A stretch of DNA of 38,846 bases from Prosthecobacter debontii (GTDB taxonomy: Bacteria; Verrucomicrobiota; Verrucomicrobiia; Verrucomicrobiales; Akkermansiaceae): assembly GCA_945873125.1 (NCBI GenBank), contig CAMCBV010000028.1, forward strand, positions 1-38,846, in the 5' to 3' direction. The notes under the pieces are model-generated. The model ran no database searches. It worked only from the letters and a program-made list of their open reading frames with translations, and was not told the DNA's origin. Positions 17,310 through 26,079 of this stretch are shown here, in pieces. A program made the position numbers and the translations under genes. Position 1 is the first letter of the stretch. Every line of letters begins with the position of its first letter.

Positions 17310-18014
17310 TCATTGGCGGCGTCTCTCAAAAGATTTCCGAAATGCCGCACGTGCAGCCTCGACCGTTTCCTGCGAGCTCTCGTCGCGCTGCCAGGCCCCA
17401 AATGACTGATCCAGAAAACTCACTCGCCGATAGATCGCCACCCATTCTTTGCCTTCTCTTCCTGGGTAGCAACGGTTCGGAACCCATGAATCGATGCGTT
17501 CGAATTCGGGGGCGAAGCGGGCATCGAGTTCTTCAATCGAGGCGTTAAACGGTGGGCCTTCGTCTTCTTCGCCGGGGTCGTTGGGCGTGAGGAAAAACAC
17601 GCCGATGAGATGGCCACCCGGCGGGATCAAATCTTTGCAAGCAGATGCGTAATCGTTTCGGCGCGCGGGATGGATGGCACAATAACACGTATGCTCCCAG
17701 ATGCCGGTGAAGGTTTTTCCCTTGCGCCAAACTGGATCAAGAAAATCGCCGAGCTCGTAGGATTCCTTGCCTATGCTCGGATACTCCTTGGCTTTTTCGA
17801 GGGCGAGTGGCGCAAGATCGAGGCCGAGAGTTTTGGGTCCGAGTGCACCGATCTCGCGGACATCGTGACCTGTGCCACAGCCGGGGACGAGCACAGGGCC
17901 TTCGCCCCAAATGGACGGATCTATTTTTTCCAACAGCTCCAGCAAAGGAGGCGCGGCACGGCCTTTTTCCCATGGAGTATCTCCAAGTTCGTAGCGTTGG
18001 TTCCAATCCGTCAT
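17310..18014 (-). CDS. TPMT-like SAM-dependent methyltransferase
   Basis: 234 residues with the thiopurine-methyltransferase-family opening WNQRYELGDTPWEKGRAAPP and SAM motif I VLVPGCGTGHDVREI (about 42-56), then LGLDLAPLALEKAKEY. WEHTCYCAIHPARRNDYA is also a family signature. Bacterial members methylate sulfur, selenium or halide acceptors; the substrate here is not evident. The start lies 7 bp after the ruvC stop, so it is probably co-transcribed with ruvC. The C-terminal tail (about 25 residues, EAARAAFRKSFERRRQ) extends past the family core. Confidence 0.85.
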   Translation of the reverse strand: MTDWNQRYELGDTPWEKGRAAPPLLELLEKIDPSIWGEGPVLVPGCGTGHDVREIGALGPKTLGLDLAPLALEKAKEYPSIGKESYELGDFLDPVWRKGKTFTGIWEHTCYCAIHPARRNDYASACKDLIPPGGHLIGVFFLTPNDPGEEDEGPPFNASIEELDARFAPEFERIDSWVPNRCYPGREGKEWVAIYRRVSFLDQSFGAWQRDESSQETVEAARAAFRKSFERRRQ

Positions 18015-18021
18015 GACGTTT

Positions 18022-18525
18022 TCAAATGAGTCTCCGATCTAACATCTTGGCGCGGATGGGATCGGAGGCTTGAAGATGGGCGAGGGCGATGGCCAAGGCA
18101 TCGGCTGCATCGAAAGACGGGGTTTCCGCAAGACCGAGCAAGGCGCGAACCATGAAAGCGACTTGTGCCTTGTCCGCTGTCCCTTTTCCGACCACTGCCA
18201 TTTTGATTTTTTTCGGAGAGTATTCGTAAACCGGAATCCCGTGATCGGCGGCGGCGATCATGGCCGCCGCGCGTGCGGCTCCCATGGAAATGGCGGTGCG
18301 GTGGGATTGGACATAGATAATGCCCTCAACCGCGATTTCCTCCGGCTGATGTTTTTGGATGAGATGAACAAGGTGAGTGCGAATCGCGGAGAGGGCGCCA
18401 GATTGAGGAATGTTTTTTGGAATGGAAATCACATCATAACCCAGGACCGAAGGCTTGCGCGGGTCGCCCTCGAGTATGGCATAGCCAGTATTGCGGACGG
18501 CTGGATCAATGGCGAGAACGCGCAT
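18022..18525 (-). CDS. ruvC: Holliday junction endodeoxyribonuclease RuvC
   Basis: 167 residues. RuvC resolves Holliday junctions in homologous recombination with RuvAB. The acidic catalytic residues are visible: D7 in LAIDPAVRNTGY, E67 in IAVEGIIYV, and D139/D142 in FDAADALAIALAH. The ATG at 18525 gives the canonical MRVLAIDP start; an upstream extension to 18600 is not family-like. ruvAB is not nearby. Position 8 onward reads DPAVRNTG, where Gly is common at the Ala. Confidence 0.95.
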   Translation of the reverse strand: MRVLAIDPAVRNTGYAILEGDPRKPSVLGYDVISIPKNIPQSGALSAIRTHLVHLIQKHQPEEIAVEGIIYVQSHRTAISMGAARAAAMIAAADHGIPVYEYSPKKIKMAVVGKGTADKAQVAFMVRALLGLAETPSFDAADALAIALAHLQASDPIRAKMLDRRLI

Positions 18526-18628
18526 GCATGGAGTTAATCCCAGTTTGGCGGGTATAAAAGCCGGAAATGCCACCACCGCGCCAAAACACGTTGACCCCAA
18601 TTCTCTGGCATGTCAGTGTAGCAAAATC

Positions 18629-19144
18629 ATGAATGCGAAACTTCTCATCGCTGCTCCTCTAGCCTTGGCCTTCACCGCCTGTGATCCGACGGGCACATCC
18701 CTGAACGGATCTGGCATCGATCCCCTGCGTCCTCCCTCAGCTCAGGTGGACAACGGCAGTTACGGTAACGAACTCAGGCCAGGGCAATTCGTCACTGCGG
18801 CCATCAATAACACCGCGTTCTACAAGGATAAGCCGAGAGAAGATCAAGCCGCCGACAAGCTACTTGAGCAAGGCACGCCCATGAAAATCGTCGCCTTGTC
18901 GGGAACCTATACGAAAGTCGAACTCGATAGCGGCGAAGTTGGATTTGTCCCAACGGTGATGATTTCTAACGGCCAAGCCGATGTGTCACCTTTGAACGGA
19001 AACGCCGACAGCCAGCCTCCGATCATCAATCCTGATGGTGACGTGCCGTTGCCCGTGCTCGATCCAAGCACCGCTCCTCCTGTGGAACCGGGCGGATTAC
19101 CTCCCTTGGATCCTGCTCCTCCTACTAAGCCGCTCGAGCAATAA
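18629..19144 (+). CDS. putative lipoprotein with SH3-like domain and proline-rich tail
   Basis: 171 residues. The N-terminus MNAKLLIAAPLALAFTAC ends in a lipobox-like FTAC with C18 as the lipidation site, though Phe at -3 is unusual. A bacterial SH3-like module spans about 60-110 (FYKDKP, KIVALSGTYTKVELDSGEVG and FVPTVMI). The last about 50 residues are rich in Pro/Asp (PLPVLDPSTAPPVEPGG), likely an extended linker. Probably membrane-anchored in the envelope and binding peptidoglycan or protein; no specific role is recognised. The start was chosen at 18629 because the upstream frame overlaps ruvC. It precedes a small zinc protease gene by 14 bp. Confidence 0.75.
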   Translation: MNAKLLIAAPLALAFTACDPTGTSLNGSGIDPLRPPSAQVDNGSYGNELRPGQFVTAAINNTAFYKDKPREDQAADKLLEQGTPMKIVALSGTYTKVELDSGEVGFVPTVMISNGQADVSPLNGNADSQPPIINPDGDVPLPVLDPSTAPPVEPGGLPPLDPAPPTKPLEQ

Positions 19145-19158
19145 GAATTCTTTATCAA

Positions 19159-19518
19159 ATGCAGATGAATCACACGGAATTGGTATCGATGGCGGAACAG
19201 GAAATCGCCGCAATCATCAAAGTTTTACCAGATGACATCAAAGCTCATGCCTTGAACTGTCCGGTCTGTTTCGATTCCAAGCCGGTTGCCGGACGCGATG
19301 AAGAGGAATGGCTCGGATTTTTTGAAGGGGCCTCCCTGATCGATGAGCCCGATCCGGAAAACCTGCCGCGCATCCGGCTTTTCGTCGACAACATCTGGGA
19401 ATACGTGGAGATGGACGAGCAGGATTTTCTCGACGAAATCAGCACGACCTTTCTCCACGAACTCGGGCACTACCTTGGTTGGGATGAAGACGAGGTCTCG
19501 GAACGCGGATTGGCCTGA
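19159..19518 (+). CDS. minimal zincin-like metallopeptidase (PF06262/DUF1025 family)
   Basis: 119 residues. The zinc motif HELGHYLGWDEDEVSERGL sits at the C-terminus (HExxH near 103-107, with downstream E as the probable third ligand). This is the compact metallopeptidase-family architecture. An acidic N-terminal half (DEEEWLGFFEG, then PENLPRIRLFVDNIWEY) is typical. Substrate and role are not known. It lies 14 bp after the lipoprotein gene and 1 bp from the convergent MoxR gene. Confidence 0.85.
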   Translation: MQMNHTELVSMAEQEIAAIIKVLPDDIKAHALNCPVCFDSKPVAGRDEEEWLGFFEGASLIDEPDPENLPRIRLFVDNIWEYVEMDEQDFLDEISTTFLHELGHYLGWDEDEVSERGLA

Positions 19519-19519
19519 G

Positions 19520-20437
19520 TCAAGGCACTTGGGTTCTGCCGAGAGCGGTTTCGATCAGCTCGATCGGATCCAGATCCTGGTCGGAAAGGATACGGTGCCG
19601 CATGACGGCTGGAAAAACGGCTTGGACGTGGTCCGGATAAACTGCGGCGGCTGATTCCAGAAACGCGTTGGCTCTTGCCGCGCGGAGCAAGGCAAGAGCC
19701 GCTCTAACAGAAACGCTGTGTTCCGAGCCCGCCATTTTACGCAGGCTTTCACAAAGATCCGTGATGTATTGAGCAACCGATCGGGAAACCGGAATGCTGC
19801 TGACAAATGATTGGAGCCTCTGAATCATCTCACCATCCACTCCCAAATCCGGCGGCTCAGGGTGCGCCGTGTTTTTCGTGGCGTGAGCGAGAAGGATATC
19901 GGTTTGCGTCATGGCGTCAGGCAAAGTCATGCGCAAGGAAAGCAAAAACCGGTCAAGCTGCGGTTCAGGCAAAGGAAACGTGCCGGAGCTGTGAGTGTCG
20001 TTCTGAGTGGCGATAACCATGAACGGCTTGGGAAGACGATGGCTGATCCCATCGATGGTCACCCGACCTTCGTTCATGCTCTCCAGTAATGCGGATTGCA
20101 CCCTCGGCGAGGTGCGGTTGATTTCATCGGCAAGCAAGCAGTTTGAAAAAACCGGACCGCGGATGAACTCGAAACTCCCCTGATCGGCTCGATACAGATT
20201 ATAACCGAGGAGATCCGCAGGCAGCAGATCGGGAGTGAATTGGATACGTTTGAAAACTCCGCCGATCGAGGTGGCAAGGGTATTTGCTAGCGTGGTTTTT
20301 CCTATGCCCGGAGCTCCTTCGATCAGCACATGACCATCCGCAAGCAAGGCGGTAAGCAGCATTTCCGCAGGTTTTTCCGCTCCGATGACTATGGAGGAAA
20401 GATGCTTGAGAAGAGGTTGGACAGCGGAGGCATTCAT
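19520..20437 (-). CDS. MoxR-family AAA+ ATPase
   Basis: 305 residues. Walker A GAPGIGKT (41-48), Walker B and family signature in LLADEINRTSPRVQSALLES, sensor segment MVIATQNDTHSSGTFPLPE, and arginine fingers in the C-terminal lid. MoxR ATPases act as chaperones that assemble metalloenzymes or complexes, usually with a VWA-domain partner; no VWA gene lies beside it here. The start codon overlaps the purN stop (ATGA), so translation is coupled to purN. Confidence 0.92.
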   Translation of the reverse strand: MNASAVQPLLKHLSSIVIGAEKPAEMLLTALLADGHVLIEGAPGIGKTTLANTLATSIGGVFKRIQFTPDLLPADLLGYNLYRADQGSFEFIRGPVFSNCLLADEINRTSPRVQSALLESMNEGRVTIDGISHRLPKPFMVIATQNDTHSSGTFPLPEPQLDRFLLSLRMTLPDAMTQTDILLAHATKNTAHPEPPDLGVDGEMIQRLQSFVSSIPVSRSVAQYITDLCESLRKMAGSEHSVSVRAALALLRAARANAFLESAAAVYPDHVQAVFPAVMRHRILSDQDLDPIELIETALGRTQVP

Positions 20438-21015
20438 GGTTTGAGCGAGTTGGCATAACGGGTGATTGCCATCGGATATATCCGGTGTTCGATCACCTGC
20501 AGGCGCTTGTGCAAGGCATCTGCCGTTTCATCAGGCAGAATCTCGAGCTTTTCTTGGAGGATCAGCGGGCCAGTGTCCATTCCTGAATCCACCACGTGCA
20601 CCGTAACACCCGTCTCTTTTGCCTTGGCTGCAACCGCCTGCTCCCAAGCGGCAACTCCCGGGAATGCCGGCAGGAGAGATGGATGAATGTTGAGAATTCT
20701 CAAGGGAAACGCATCAAGTAACGGCGCTTTCACCAAACGCATGAAACCTGCCAGGCAGACGAGATCAACTCCCGCGCTTTTCAAAATCTCCGCCGTCCGA
20801 GCTTGAGCGGAATCCGGAAACTTACTTTTATGACCCTCACAATCCATCACCGCATACGGGATCCCGTGGTTTGCGGCACGCTTCAGGATCAACGCATCCG
20901 GATGATCCGAGAGCACGATAGCGATTTTTGCGTCCAAGGCTCCCGTCGTAATCGCATCCAGGATCGCCTGCATGTTCGAGCCGGAGCCGGAGCCGAGAAT
21001 TCCTAGGGTGAGCAT
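20434..21015 (-). CDS. purN: phosphoribosylglycinamide formyltransferase
   Basis: 193 residues. Third step of purine synthesis, using 10-formyl-THF to formylate GAR. Signatures are LGSGSGSNMQAILD for phosphate binding, HPSLLPAFPG with the catalytic His, and HVVDSGMDTGPLIL with the catalytic Asp. ATG start. It precedes and overlaps the MoxR gene by 4 bp. A small dispersed-repeat arm and two hairpins occupy the 190-bp region upstream. Confidence 0.96.
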   Translation of the reverse strand: MLTLGILGSGSGSNMQAILDAITTGALDAKIAIVLSDHPDALILKRAANHGIPYAVMDCEGHKSKFPDSAQARTAEILKSAGVDLVCLAGFMRLVKAPLLDAFPLRILNIHPSLLPAFPGVAAWEQAVAAKAKETGVTVHVVDSGMDTGPLILQEKLEILPDETADALHKRLQVIEHRIYPMAITRYANSLKP

Positions 21016-21046
21016 GGCTTTGGTTTAAACCGATTTCCGATGCAGT

Positions 21047-21070
21047 AACCACGAAAAACACAAAATACGC
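21047..21070. repeat. single arm of a dispersed intergenic repeat
   Basis: ACCACGAAAAACACAAAATA resembles the arm at 17206. It lies upstream of purN on the transcribed side, with no complementary arm nearby. Confidence 0.45.
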
Positions 21071-21088
21071 AAAAAATCAGGATGGGAG

Positions 21089-21190
21089 GGTGCTTTTGAT
21101 CAAAGCACCGCATGGAACGAGATGATCCTAATCTGCCGATGAGAAATTTACCTACCCCACGTTACACGCGGCGGTTTTATCAAAACCGCC
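21089..21190. repeat. two short perfect hairpins between lpxK and purN
   Basis: GGTGCTTT/AAAGCACC (21089-21109, 5-base loop) and GGCGGTTTT/AAAACCGCC (21170-21190, 3-base loop) share the pattern GGxxxTTT-(GATC/ATC)-AAAxxxCC. They lie downstream of lpxK on the minus strand and could end its transcript, though no T-run follows. No gene is visible between 21016 and 21204. Confidence 0.6.
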
Positions 21191-21204
21191 CTACCATTTC
21201 ATAC

Positions 21205-22416
21205 TCACGTCCGATAGCATCTCACCCGATTCAACACGGATTCTTTGATCGGGCTTGGGTCGCAGAGCAGACGGATAAGTTTGTCCCAATGTTCTTGGCC
21301 GGAGAGGATTTCGACTTCGATGCGCAGAAAATAAATCGGGACATTGATTTCCGTTGGCCTCGGGAAACGCACCGCGTCTTTTTCCGTAGTCAAAATGAGT
21401 TCCATATCCCGCTCGATGCAGCGCTGCATGAATTGATCGACATCACGGCGGTTGAAGCGGTGGTGATCGGAAAAGTGGCGTTTGATTTCCACTCGCGCGC
21501 CGAGCTTGGTCAGTAAGCGCTCGAAATTATCCGGCACCGCGATCGCACTGATTGCCCCCACCCATTTGTCTTGGAGAAAATCTAACGGCATCTGTTCATG
21601 CGTGAACAGGTTCTCCAAATATTTTGGCCCGTGCGCGCACTCGATGATATCCGCCGTTTTGTTGTATTTGCGGATCCGCTCGATCAGCTCAGCGTTGGAA
21701 GTGCCGTCGCACTTTGTAATCAAAATGAAACTCGCGCGCCGCAGATTTTTTGGCGGCTCGCGCAAGGTGCCGCGCGGCAACAACGCGCCGGTTCCAAATG
21801 GCGAACGTGAATCCACCAACACCACATCGATGGAATGCGCCAGATTGAAATTCTGCATCCCGTCATCCAAAATCAAGGTTTCTGCCTGAAGCTGGCCAAC
21901 AGCAAAACGCGCTCCTTTGACACGATCCTTATCAACGATGACCGATACCCCCTCCAAATTTTTCGCCAACATGAACGGCTCATCGCCAGCAAACTTGGAA
22001 TCAAGCAACAGGGCGCTCCCCGTCGAGACCACTTTCGGCATCTCGCTCGAGGGAATGGGGCGCTGGTTCGCATCCTTCCATTTTTGTTTTTCATCCAGCT
22101 TCTTGCTTTTGTAGCCACGGGACAGAATCGCCACCTTACGGCCTTCATCGCGGAGCGATCTCGCGAGCAGCTCGACCACCGGAGTCTTTCCGGTTCCACC
22201 AACCGTGATGTTCCCGACGGATACCACTTGGACTCCAAAATATTGCTGCTCCTTCCAACCTCTGCGAAAAAGCGCGATCCGTAACTGCACCAACACTCTG
22301 AAAAGCCCTGACAAACCAAGCATCAGGAGTCGAGCAAGGCTGGCGCGAAAGCCGCGGGCGCGACCGAAAATCACATCCGCCCCCCATTGCTCCAGCTCGT
22401 CGATCCGTTCCTTCAT
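21205..22416 (-). CDS. lpxK: tetraacyldisaccharide 4'-kinase
   Basis: About 403 residues. Inner-membrane kinase that phosphorylates the lipid A precursor. The N-terminal membrane segment (ARLLMLGLSGLFRVLVQLRI) is followed by VVSVGNITVGGTGKTPVVEL with the P-loop, LSRGYKSK, and the signature LILDDGMQNFNLAHSIDVVL. C-terminal DHHRFNRRDV and LTTEKDAVRFP are also family motifs. The ATG at 22416, behind a purine-rich GGAAAGAG, gives a family-like start (MKERIDELEQ); a TTG at 22461 is less likely. Its presence indicates an LPS-bearing outer membrane. Confidence 0.94.
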   Translation of the reverse strand: MKERIDELEQWGADVIFGRARGFRASLARLLMLGLSGLFRVLVQLRIALFRRGWKEQQYFGVQVVSVGNITVGGTGKTPVVELLARSLRDEGRKVAILSRGYKSKKLDEKQKWKDANQRPIPSSEMPKVVSTGSALLLDSKFAGDEPFMLAKNLEGVSVIVDKDRVKGARFAVGQLQAETLILDDGMQNFNLAHSIDVVLVDSRSPFGTGALLPRGTLREPPKNLRRASFILITKCDGTSNAELIERIRKYNKTADIIECAHGPKYLENLFTHEQMPLDFLQDKWVGAISAIAVPDNFERLLTKLGARVEIKRHFSDHHRFNRRDVDQFMQRCIERDMELILTTEKDAVRFPRPTEINVPIYFLRIEVEILSGQEHWDKLIRLLCDPSPIKESVLNRVRCYRT

Positions 22417-22523
22417 GGCTCTTTCCGTGCGGAGCTTGACTTCCAAGTTCGGATCAAACAAGCCCCGCGTCGCGCTTGTTCGGAAAAATAAAGCGTGCCC
22501 TCAGGACTTACGCGAAGGGGGGA

Positions 22524-22865
22524 TTAAGCTTCAGACGATTGTTGCTCGCGGATCAACTGCAGGATCGTGGCGACTTTTTCCTTCATTTCCTTGCCCGGCT
22601 TGAATTTGACCGACGCCCTCGCGGGAATGAGCACCTTGCTGCCCGGCTGCTTGGGGTTGCGACCGACTTTTGCCGCCACTTCTTTTGCCTGAAACGCCCC
22701 AAAATTTCTCAACACCACCGCATCTCCTTGGGTCAAACTTTCTGTAATCCCATCGATGAAACTTTGCACGATTTCATGCACATCCTTTTGCGTGAAAATC
22801 ATGCCTTTCTCCCCCAACTGGTCCGTGATTCTCAACACAAGTTCGCGTTTGGTGACAGTCGCCAT
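22524..22865 (-). CDS. HU/IHF family DNA-bending protein
   Basis: 113 residues. The HU/IHF fold is clear: VTKRELVLRITDQL, the helix VHEIVQSFIDGITESL, VLRNFGAFQAKEVAA, the arm VGRNPKQPGSKVLIPAR with the intercalating Pro context, and VKFKPGKEMKE. A 15-residue C-terminal tail (ILQLIREQQSSEA) exceeds the normal 90-100 residues. The ATG at 22865 was chosen by family alignment. It lies between lpxK and the efflux operon and may be transcribed alone. Confidence 0.92.
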   Translation of the reverse strand: MATVTKRELVLRITDQLGEKGMIFTQKDVHEIVQSFIDGITESLTQGDAVVLRNFGAFQAKEVAAKVGRNPKQPGSKVLIPARASVKFKPGKEMKEKVATILQLIREQQSSEA

Positions 22866-22943
22866 AAAATAATTCCTGATAAATATCCGATTCCGCGCCG
22901 AATTCAAAGCACGCATCTCACAAATGTCCCGCCAAAAACAAGC

Positions 22944-24344
22944 TCAATCCCCGCCCCATCCCCCGCCAAGTGATTTGGCAAGTGCCGCGAGTGTGATGCG
23001 CTCCTGAGCATGGATCTGGCTGAGCGAGAGTTGCAATTGGAGCGTGTCACGCTCGGCATCGACGACCTCAAAATAGTTGGTCAGACCTTTTTCGAAGCGA
23101 TCTCGGGTCAGTCTCAGGGTTTCTTGTGAGCTTTTGTAAGCGAGATCAAGAGCGGACCTCGATTTTCCCAAGCCTTTGAGATCCACGATGGCATCCTCCA
23201 CTTCGCGGAGGGCAATCAGCAAGGCCTGCCGATAGTTTGCAAGAGCTTCTTCGTAACGGCTCTTTGCCGCGGAAAAGTTGGCTTTGTTCGCGCCTCCATC
23301 GATGAGTGGCATGGCGACACCGGCACCGATGGCAAGGACGCGATTCTGCCAGTTCAAGAACTGCGAGGCATCGGTGGATTCAAATCCGCCACCCCCAGAG
23401 AGTGAGAAATTCGGATAGAACGCGGCTTCTGCAATGCCGATTTTCGCGTTGGCGGCGCGGAGTTCTTGCTCGGCGGCACGCACATCCGGGCGGCGTAACA
23501 AGACCACTGCGGGAAGCCCGGGCCGGATCACAGGCAAGGCTCGATCGGAATTCGTGGATGAGACGGTGAAATCCGCCGGGCTCTTGCCGCACAGCACGGC
23601 AAGCGCGTTTTCAGCCGCTCCACGCTGGCGTTCAACGGAGCCGATGTCTCCCTTAACCCGCTCGACTTCCGTCTTGGCGCGGCTGGTGGTAATGCCATCG
23701 GCCAGACCGGCATCGGCTCTGGAGTTTTGCATATCAAGATAGTCTTGGCGGGTTTTCAGCGTGCTCGTCAGAATAAGGTGTTGGGCATCCAGACCTCGGA
23801 GCAGGAAGTATTGCCGCGCGACTTCAGCGGCGAGCCCAAGGCGCTGGGAATCGAGTAAGGCTTGGGCAGCCGCAGCTTGGGCGGATGAAGCTTCGATAGC
23901 GCGCTTGTTGCGACCCCAAAGATCAGGATCATAGGCGAGATCAAAAGTGCTGCGGTAATGTCGGGATGTTAGATCAACGCTCGCACCTGGCGGCATGTTT
24001 GCCTGAATCACATCCGCAGAGCCGCGCGAGGCATTGGCGGCACCTGTTAGATCCAGTGAAGGGAAAAGCCGCGCGCGATCCACGCCGACGAGCGCGCGGG
24101 CAGTATCGACCCGGGCTTTGCCGGCAGCGAGGTCGTTGTTTGCGGCGAGTGATCGCTCCACCAACCGGTTCAGCTCAGGATCGCTGAAGAGCTTCCACCA
24201 GTTATCGGGAAGACGGGTTCCCGCGACGGAATCGGATGCTTTCCATTTCAAGCCTGCCTTGTCATCCGGGAGTTTGAAGTCCGGTCCGAGCATGCAGGAG
24301 CCGAGCAAGAGGGCGGCAGGTAATACGAGAATGCGGGCTTTCAT
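22944..24344 (-). CDS. outer-membrane efflux channel lipoprotein (NodT/OprM-like)
   Basis: 466 residues. The lipobox LLLGSC gives lipid-modified C17, followed by MLGPDFKLPD, the usual NodT-family opening (GPDYxxP). Two outer-membrane-factor repeats are seen, e.g. WWKLFSDPELNRLVERSLAA, PALVVLLRRPDVRAAEQELR (in part) and YPNFSLSGGGGFES. It forms a trimeric TolC-like channel and is the exit duct for the ABC system encoded upstream. It overlaps the adaptor gene by 4 bp (ATGA). Four TGTTAGA-type heptamers occur in the efflux operon overall. Confidence 0.93.
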   Translation of the reverse strand: MKARILVLPAALLLGSCMLGPDFKLPDDKAGLKWKASDSVAGTRLPDNWWKLFSDPELNRLVERSLAANNDLAAGKARVDTARALVGVDRARLFPSLDLTGAANASRGSADVIQANMPPGASVDLTSRHYRSTFDLAYDPDLWGRNKRAIEASSAQAAAAQALLDSQRLGLAAEVARQYFLLRGLDAQHLILTSTLKTRQDYLDMQNSRADAGLADGITTSRAKTEVERVKGDIGSVERQRGAAENALAVLCGKSPADFTVSSTNSDRALPVIRPGLPAVVLLRRPDVRAAEQELRAANAKIGIAEAAFYPNFSLSGGGGFESTDASQFLNWQNRVLAIGAGVAMPLIDGGANKANFSAAKSRYEEALANYRQALLIALREVEDAIVDLKGLGKSRSALDLAYKSSQETLRLTRDRFEKGLTNYFEVVDAERDTLQLQLSLSQIHAQERITLAALAKSLGGGWGGD

Positions 24345-25309
24345 GGTGACTTGTGGCGGTCGGGGGCTTCGATATACACATCCACCTGCTGACCCACATA
24401 AAGCGGAGGATCACTCGGGCGCTCGAGGGAGTAGATGACTTGCAGCACGCGGGTATCCACCCGCTCGGTGCTTGATCCTGTTAGAGAAATTTTCGGAATG
24501 ACATAGGGCTCCAAGCGGATGAACTCCAATGGAAAGGTGACACTCGGATCTCCCTTGAGATAGCCGTAAGCTTTCTGATCCGCACGAATACGGATCGCGT
24601 TCTGCTCGTCAATGTCAGCCCGGACTTGCAGTCGGTCGATGTCACCGAGAATCATTGCCGGAGACTTGGGCGAGGTCGCAGCGTATTCGCCGGCATGGGC
24701 GGTGACCTGAAGGATCGTTCCGTCTTGCGGGGCGTAAACGGTCAGACGCTCAATCAGTAAGGAAATGCGTTTGAGCGATGCCTCCGCAGCGGCGAGCTGT
24801 GCTTTGGCGGCGGCGACTTGTGCCTCGGCAACCGCCACATCCTGCTTGCGGTTTTCCAGTTCATCTCGGCTGACAGCCCGGCTATCGGTCACGGAGGTCA
24901 GGCGCTCAAGCTGGGATCGAAGCTTGGCGAGTTGCGCTTCACTGACTTTGATCTGAGCCTTGGAAATTTCTTGTTGGGCTTGAACGGAGAGCTCCTCGGC
25001 ACGCAGATCCCGATCGTCCAGTTTGAGGAGAACCTGGTTTTTTTTGACCTTGTCGTTCACCTTGACCGGCACCTCGGCAACCAAGCCGGGAATCGGGACA
25101 CCGATGGCGACATTTTCGCTCAAGGATTCAAGAATGCCCGTGGCCGCAACCGACTCAACAAAGGGCTTCTGCGGAGGCATGATGGGAGGATTTCCCGGCG
25201 CGGGCATCTGCTTTTCCGCCTGGGTTTGGTGTACGAAGATGATGGCCACGACGCCGAATATCGCGGCAGCGATGGAACCGTAACGGAGGATGAGGGAAAA
25301 GATGGACAT
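24341..25309 (-). CDS. HlyD/MacA-like periplasmic adaptor
   Basis: 322 residues with one N-terminal membrane anchor (YGSIAAAIFGVVAIIFVH). A lipoyl/barrel-sandwich half (VAATGILESLSENVAIGVPI, KVKKNQVLLKLDDRDL) and a long Ala/Gln/Glu-rich coiled-coil hairpin (about 105-185) follow, then the second lipoyl half (VYAPQDGTILQVTAHAGEY) and a beta barrel. It bridges the inner-membrane ABC permease and the outer-membrane channel. Its place between ATPase and OMF genes, with a 20-bp gap and a 4-bp overlap, supports one transcription unit. It resembles DevB-type adaptors of ABC exporters rather than RND ones, because no RND gene is present. Confidence 0.9.
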   Translation of the reverse strand: MSIFSLILRYGSIAAAIFGVVAIIFVHQTQAEKQMPAPGNPPIMPPQKPFVESVAATGILESLSENVAIGVPIPGLVAEVPVKVNDKVKKNQVLLKLDDRDLRAEELSVQAQQEISKAQIKVSEAQLAKLRSQLERLTSVTDSRAVSRDELENRKQDVAVAEAQVAAAKAQLAAAEASLKRISLLIERLTVYAPQDGTILQVTAHAGEYAATSPKSPAMILGDIDRLQVRADIDEQNAIRIRADQKAYGYLKGDPSVTFPLEFIRLEPYVIPKISLTGSSTERVDTRVLQVIYSLERPSDPPLYVGQQVDVYIEAPDRHKSP

Positions 25310-25329
25310 AGGGGTTTCAGGTCTCTGGG

Positions 25330-26079
25330 TCAGTGCGCGTGCTCATGAATGAAATGTTGGGTGCGCTGATCATTTTGTTCAATGACTTCAACAATCTCGC
25401 CATCGTCCATGCGGGCAATGCGGTCTGCGTAAGAAAGGATACGGTTGTCATGTGTGACGATGATCACGGCGCGGTTCGCCGAGCGCGCGACTTCGCGGAA
25501 AAGATCGAGCACGATCTCGCCGTTGCGCGCATCCAGTGCGGCGGTGGGTTCGTCACAAATGACCAGTGGCGGCTCATGGACCAGGGCGCGGGCGATGGCA
25601 ACGCGTTGTTGTTGGCCGCCGGAGAGTTTGTTGGGGCGCTCTTTCCAACGGTCCCCGAGGCCGACCTTCTCAAGAATTTCACGCGCGCGCTTGATGGCGA
25701 CGCGGTTGGAATATCCCTGAATCAGCAAAGGCACGCCCACGTTTTCGGCAACGGAAAGCGTGGGGATGAGATTGAATTGTTGGAAAATAAAACCGATGTT
25801 CTTGGCGCGGAAGTCCGTGAGCGCGCTGTTAGACATTTTTTCAAGCGGACTGCCAAAGACATGGATGGTGCCGCTTTCAACTTTCAAAGTTCCGGCGATG
25901 GCGCTGAGCAAAGTGGTTTTCCCACAGCCGGATGGCCCGACAAGCATCATGATTTCTCCCGTGTTAGCTTGCAGGCTTACCTGTTTGAGGACATGGATGC
26001 GGTTCGGCCCCTCGCCGAAACTTTTTTCGAGCGCGCGGACGTCAACGACGATACGGGATGATGGATCGGGATCAGGCAC
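25330..26079 (-). CDS. ABC exporter ATP-binding protein (LolD/MacB/DevA type)
   Basis: 249 residues. Walker [15 protein letters not shown]-loop [17 protein letters not shown] signature [19 protein letters not shown], Walker [13 protein letters not shown] and H-loop VIIVTHD. ADP-release and substrate class cannot be read from sequence. It begins at a GTG (26079) inside the last codons of the permease gene, an 8-bp overlap, so expression is coupled. Together with the FtsX-type permease it would power extrusion through the adaptor and channel. Confidence 0.94.
   Translation of the reverse strand: MPDPDPSSRIVVDVRALEKSFGEGPNRIHVLKQVSLQANTGEIMMLVGPSGCGKTTLLSAIAGTLKVESGTIHVFGSPLEKMSNSALTDFRAKNIGFIFQQFNLIPTLSVAENVGVPLLIQGYSNRVAIKRAREILEKVGLGDRWKERPNKLSGGQQQRVAIARALVHEPPLVICDEPTAALDARNGEIVLDLFREVARSANRAVIIVTHDNRILSYADRIARMDDGEIVEVIEQNDQRTQHFIHEHAH

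Noticed and set aside
25333..26061. 242-codon open frame on the plus strand
   Set aside because: Antisense to the ABC ATPase gene, which has every ABC motif. No homology-like features in the shadow frame.
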